From: Gnetum montanum
Taxonomy: Eukaryota > Streptophyta > Gnetopsida > Gnetales > Gnetaceae
Direction: 5' to 3'
Length of the DNA stretch: 62,000 nucleotides
Assembly (NCBI GenBank): GCA_015680685.1
Contig: MNCI01004609.1
Location: forward strand, 62,142-124,141
Of the stretch, positions 57,350 to 62,000 are shown piece by piece. The position numbers were made by a program, and so were the translations under genes. Numbering within the stretch: position 1 is the first letter of the stretch; each line of letters starts with the position of its first letter. The notes under the pieces are model-generated. The model saw only the letters and a list, made by a program, of their open reading frames with translations. It was not told the DNA's origin and ran no database searches.

Positions 57350-59185
57350 CTTTTACTACCATTCCTGTTTTTGGTTAAAACTCAAAAGAGATAACGTACA
57401 AGTTTGTCTTGGTGTAGTATCACATACATCTCACTATGTGCTAAAATTGAGTCATAACTATCATCATTGTTTATATGGAGAACTGTGATAGCCATTGTTC
57501 ATGGCTGAATAAATAGAGAGGTTAAGTCATAATTCACTAGGAGGTGCAATAGTTGTAAGTGGTTTTTTTGGATATCTGCACTTTATTTAATGTGGTCAAT
57601 GCTTTAACTACACACAATCATGCAAAGGGAATTTTGAAATGGTATTTTTGAAAATATTTACTATTCAAAATTGTAACCATCAATTTGTAAAATTATCATG
57701 CACCTAGCCACAGCTCAGCTTACACAATGTCACTATACTAAGCTGTAAAAATGAGCTAAATTGTAGAAATAGGCAAATAGCTGTCCATGTGACTAGACCA
57801 TCAGTTCTCTCTATCCACATATAATTGACACTTTCTCATGTGGTTTAGACTTTAGAGGAAGCATTTTTTTTGTTTGCAAAATTCTTTAATGAGATTTTTT
57901 TTAATATTAATTGTAAGGATAAAAACCAAAAAAAGACATCTCTAAAACCATTGAGCTTTTGGACTTGATATTTATTTAAAAGTAGACGTTAAAAAATGCT
58001 CCTCGGCCTCTTTTGGAATGGCACGACATGTTAAATCAGAGCCGTCTTGCCTACAAAACAATCATCTCCAGCTTACACGGTTTTTACTCCTCATGGGCCT
58101 GCGTGTCGATTCAGGGCCGTAATATGTATACCAACGTCCTTAGGGGAAACAAATAAAAAATCCCTTGGTACTTGGTAAAATATATGTCTTACGCGTAACG
58201 TAAGGATTGGTGCCCTGGTTTAATTTTGCAGCATTCCAATTGATCTCTGAACTAGAATGCTCCCACTCCCAGGTTTAGGTTAGAAATTCATTTGTTCTGT
58301 CAGTTTGATTCGCTTGGTTTCAGACATATATAGGAGGAGAAGATGCCTGGACGAACCACCGTGGGTTTTTGTTAGGGCTTGACACACAACCAAAAGCAAG
58401 TTGCAGTTTGTATCTATGGATGGGACTAATTTTGTTACTCTTATGTATTGATAAGCTATTTGCTTTTACTTGTGGTTGATTCCATCCAAATAGGTTCTTA
58501 GTGGAACCCACCATTCAAACTCTCTTTGAAGTTATTGGAATCTACCATGAAAGTTGTAATGCTCAGTGATCTTTCAGTATAGGGTGTTGGGTAGTTGGTT
58601 ATCTCGCATAGCTTTCTATCAAAGGTATTAAGTTCAAAACCTAGCATCAACATAATAAGCACACTTTCTTGAAAGCTTGCCAAGGTCTTAGCTAAAGCTT
58701 CTCTTTAAGATCAAATTGATTGATTAAAACACTAAGCACACTTTCTTGAAAGCCTTGTTTTATGCATAGCTTTCTATGAATATTTTACCTAGGAAAGGTT
58801 AGAAATAAGTAAAATGTAAAATATAGTAATTGTTAAAATAAATTAAAGTTTTATAATTAATAGTTATTTTCAAACTCATGTATTTTAATATTAAATCATT
58901 TTTTCATAAAAGAATAAGGCTATAAAGAAGATGGGCCTCTAAGAATTACTTTATATTAATGTTACATGTCTTCAAAAGGTAATTAACTATTTCTTAATTA
59001 ATTATATATTTATCAAATAAACATTGTAGAGGTCTTGAAAAATATTTGCCCATCAAGGACATCAAGGCCCAAGCACATGTTATGGTTCTGGATCATGACA
59101 TGGCTAAAATTTAAAGCAGTCAAATGGCCATGACCTATTTTAACTAGCGCAGCATTCACATGAATGCTCACAAGCCTGCACACAA
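57350..59185. other. No supported gene
   Basis: Lower repeat content than the left part. Short open frames have no domain. The stretch at 58,000-58,330 is relatively GC-rich. No LTR, tRNA or rRNA signal is seen. Confidence 0.4.
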
Positions 59186-59320
59186 TTGCCAACCACTACT
59201 GGAAACCCATGCAATTGAAATTAATTGTTGCCAACCACTACTGCAAACCCATGCAATTGAAATTAATTGTGAAAGAGCATGGCTTTGCCGCTTGAAAACC
59301 ATGTGGAATTGAAATTAATT
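59186..59320 (+). repeat. 42-bp tandem repeat
   Basis: Two near-identical units of TTGCCAACCACTACTG-AAACCC...AATTAATTG (59,186 and 59,228) followed by a diverged third containing GGAATTGAAATTAATTATG. Confidence 0.8.
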
Positions 59321-59629
59321 ATGAAAGCCCATTGCTTTGTAAAAAAAATAAACAAAAACTAATTACTAACCAAAAAGCTTGGACATGTGAACAAGCCCTG
59401 AGAAATAACCTTTAGCGTGATTCAAATTTCACCTCTTGTGTGAGACGATGTGTCCAGGGGCAAGAGCTTCAGAGTTTTCCCACTTACACGTCTTCGAACT
59501 AGGTATTCGAACCGGGTATTTTATCCGTTACGTTTTGACGAAACATTACAAAGTATAATATGGTTTCAAAACCTACGTACATTTATTTATTTACCCATCA
59601 AATTCCTGCTGCTGGGCTAATCAATTGAA

Positions 59630-59637
59630 CCACGTGG
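59630..59637. promoter_or_regulatory. G-box (CCACGTGG)
   Basis: A perfect palindromic G-box of the kind bound by plant bZIP and bHLH factors. It lies just upstream of an unrecognised open frame (59,672-59,899). A single site has weak meaning without a neighbouring gene. Confidence 0.35.
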
Positions 59638-60211
59638 GAAAAACATATTCGGCGTCAGAAGCAAGCAAGCAATGGTTTTGTCAGGAAACGTCAGACTTAC
59701 AATCCACCCGACAACACGGGACAAGGAAAAGCATCATTGCACATGCAAGTCTTACTGTAATCACGTTACACGACATAATGCACTAAGTGTTGTCTCACCA
59801 GCACTATTAGTGCGCGGGCCCACCATGTGCCATAAAAGTCGGAACAACTTTTACGATCACATCGGACGGTTTATTTTTGCAGTAAACAGTAGAAAATAAT
59901 TTAATATATGTAGAGTAGGGCCATGATCAAAGATTTGGAAAAAAAAATTCCTTGGCTTGAAAAATGAATTGGAAAAATTTGGCGATTGAAATAATTAGGT
60001 GAAACTCCGCTATATTTTTTAAGGTAAAGCCATATTATAAACCATTTAACATGTTTTTCAAATATATCATTTGTATTATAATTAATGTTTTAAAGCAAGT
60101 TTTAACCCTACTGCAAAGGCAGAGCTTGGATCAGCCATAATGGATGACATCAGGTAAATAAATCTGTTATAGAACTTTAAAATAAAAAAGCTATACATAA
60201 TATTCAAAATT

Positions 60212-60336
60212 ATTATTAGATTTGTTGTTCTATCCGTTATTCTTTCATTTAAATATTTACTATATTTTATTTTTATTAGATTTGTTGGGTCTATCTGTTA
60301 TTTTTTCATTTAAATATTTATTATATTTTATTTTTT
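60212..60336 (+). repeat. 60-bp tandem duplication
   Basis: Two copies of an AT-rich unit starting TTAGATTTGTTG at 60,216 and 60,276 and ending TATATTTTATTTTT, with a few differences. Confidence 0.8.
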
Positions 60337-60739
60337 AATAAAACATTAAAACCAAATCAATGAGTCAACTCGAAAGATGGACAGTCAATCACCGGTGGTT
60401 TACTGCCTTATAATAATTCATTGGAGTAGGCCTACTTTGCTGTATATTTACCCTTGGACGAAATCTGAAATTCGAACCCCACCAGGGCACCAAATCTTTG
60501 AAATCTATTTGCTCCCTATGTTACATTGCGGAAGCCTAAGATAATGTTAAAGGAAAGCAGACCGCAATAGATAGTTGTAGCCAGGCTTGAATTTCAGCCT
60601 TCCAAAAAATCCTGTGCACAAGTCAAGATTTGTACGATACGATACTGTTACTGGGCACCGGTTCTTTAGCAACCCGTGTACATGGAAATTCGAGCAAAGT
60701 AAAGACTCGCAGTCTTTGAGTAAATTTTGCAAATGAATT

Positions 60740-61042
60740 TTTCAAATTGAAATCTAAGAATTGTACGACATTGTTACTGGCAGAGATAATAATCATAAAA
60801 GGAAGAAAGAGAATATCGAAAAATTGAAAGCTAAGAATTGTACGACATTGTTAATGATACATGGCAGAGATAATAATCATAAAAGGAAGAAAGAGAATAT
60901 CGAAAAATTGAAAGCTAAGAATTGTACGACATTGTTACTGATACATGACAGAGATAATAATCATAAAAGGGAGCAAGAGAATATCGAATTGTCATCTGTG
61001 AGCGACACAGCAGGACATGGTAAAGATAATAACCCTAAATGA
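60740..61042 (+). repeat. 84-bp minisatellite, open in frame
   Basis: Three units of AAGAATTGTACGACATTGTTA... and AGAGATAATAATCATAAAAGG, the first lacking 7 bp. The last two read as a 28-residue repeat (HKRKKENIEKLKAKN), basic and helix-prone, with a short unique tail before TGA at 61,040. No ATG-initiated gene or known protein matches it, so coding status is doubtful. Confidence 0.7.
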
Positions 61043-62000
61043 GAGAGTACACTGAATTGTCAATAATGATAAGCCAAAGAAACTAGAACTGTAATTAATA
61101 GCGTTTTGAAACGAATAACATTTACGATGATTAACCATTACCATTCATGTGCGCACAATTTCAATATTTAATACGGTAAAATAACAAGGAAGCATGGTAT
61201 TGGTCAACACATTATTTTTTCATTATGATATCAAGAAAACACGTACGCGTGATTAATTAAACTATGATAAACATTTGTACCATAGTTTTCTAAGTCTGCG
61301 ATTTTTAGATTAGTGGCTGGGTCAGAAATTTTGTCTATTGCGTCCGCATGATTTTTATAATAAATTTTATTTTTTATAAAAATTAATAAATGTAATAAAA
61401 TTTTTTCAACTTTTAAATATAACTCAACCTACATTGCCGATTTATTGCCGATTTATCTTGATTCATTAGACATGCGGATTCAACATATTTCCCAACTATT
61501 TACTACTTAAACGTTGACTTAAAGTGGTATCAAGCTGGAAAGCATGACTGACTAATCAAAGTATGGCTATGCTACACGTGGTTTAGTCTGCTGTCGATGG
61601 AATAGGTATGAACTATGAAGTAACAGGCGGGGTTATCGTTTACGAAAAGCATAGCATGCGATCCAACCCGTACATTATTGCCTGGATCCACGAAGCGACA
61701 CTGACATTGGAATCGTTTAATGGGCAGGGGCCAAAATTCTAGCATTCCCAGCAGGGCTCAAATTTAAAGGGCGCCCCTCACTGTAGTTTTCCAGTTGAAG
61801 GTGATTTCTGCTTTCTGCAGTGGCCTTCCAGTACGATGGGCGGACATCATTCCCGTTTTCCAAGGTTTTTATTTTAATGAATATATTGTTAATTAAAAAA
61901 ATATTAATTATTTTTAAAAGTTACATAGCATATATATAGAGTGTGAGATATTTTATTGTGGTTGCTCAGTCCTAAATGAAAGCACTAACCTCTTTTAGGC
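61043..62000. other. No supported gene to the window edge
   Basis: AT-rich with a more GC-balanced part at 61,560-61,860. No open frame, RNA gene or transposon end is recognised. It could be upstream sequence of a gene outside the window. Confidence 0.4.

Noticed and set aside
60440-60500. Possible tRNA or SINE B box (minus strand GGTTCGAATTT)
   Set aside because: No A box at the right distance and no cloverleaf-forming stems.

Overview
The window reads as intergenic DNA of a large, repeat-rich seed-plant nuclear genome. It is AT-rich. It contains plant Ty3/gypsy retroelements of the Athila-like type with primer-binding sites resembling the 3' end of plant tRNA-Asp, a plant-type LINE remnant, a 5S-rRNA-like fragment and a decayed piece of a RuvB-like 2 gene. 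I found no intact cellular gene. Most retroelement reading frames are broken by stops, so most insertions are old. The species cannot be named from sequence alone; a gymnosperm or another large plant genome would fit.

Layout. 1-4.2 kb: mostly unassigned DNA with a RuvBL2-like pseudogene fragment (minus strand, about 1.16-1.29 kb), a possible TATA promoter or LTR piece near 3.59 kb and a 57-bp tandem repeat. 4.19-12.4 kb: a minus-strand LTR element (A1) with gag and protease but no reverse transcriptase, followed by a third LTR and a second copy of the 327-bp segment that precedes the element. 12.4-16.2 kb: a minus-strand LINE RT fragment split by a rearranged element (D) with a GTGGA target duplication. 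16.2-24.3 kb: mostly featureless DNA with a 5S-rRNA-like fragment. 24.3-24.6 kb: a candidate solo LTR. 24.8-27.7 kb: a satellite with a period of about 360 bp.

28.9-55.5 kb is a three-level nest. Minus-strand element C (integrase, RNase H and RT end at 29-30.9 kb; the rest of RT, protease, gag and 5' LTR at 50.1-55.5 kb) is split by plus-strand element B (30,886-50,098, LTRs of 912 and 913 bp). B carries gag, protease, RT, RNase H, the start of integrase and a third long reading frame in the env-like position. B is itself split by plus-strand element A2 (39,073-45,993), a sister of A1 that also has gag and protease but no pol.

A1, A2 and B share a 3' non-coding region, which suggests A1 and A2 are non-autonomous relatives of a B-like autonomous element. 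A1 and A2 also carry three copies of a polypurine-tract-like motif (AGTCATGGGGG) in the same order and at similar spacing, two of them internal. This is the most unusual structural signal in the window.

55.5-62 kb has fewer transposon signatures: short tandem repeats, an assembly gap (56,596-56,708), a weak candidate first exon at 57.25 kb, a G-box and an 84-bp minisatellite. Four single-base Ns (14,834, 15,158, 39,531, 44,906) all sit at sequence discontinuities and look like assembly joins.
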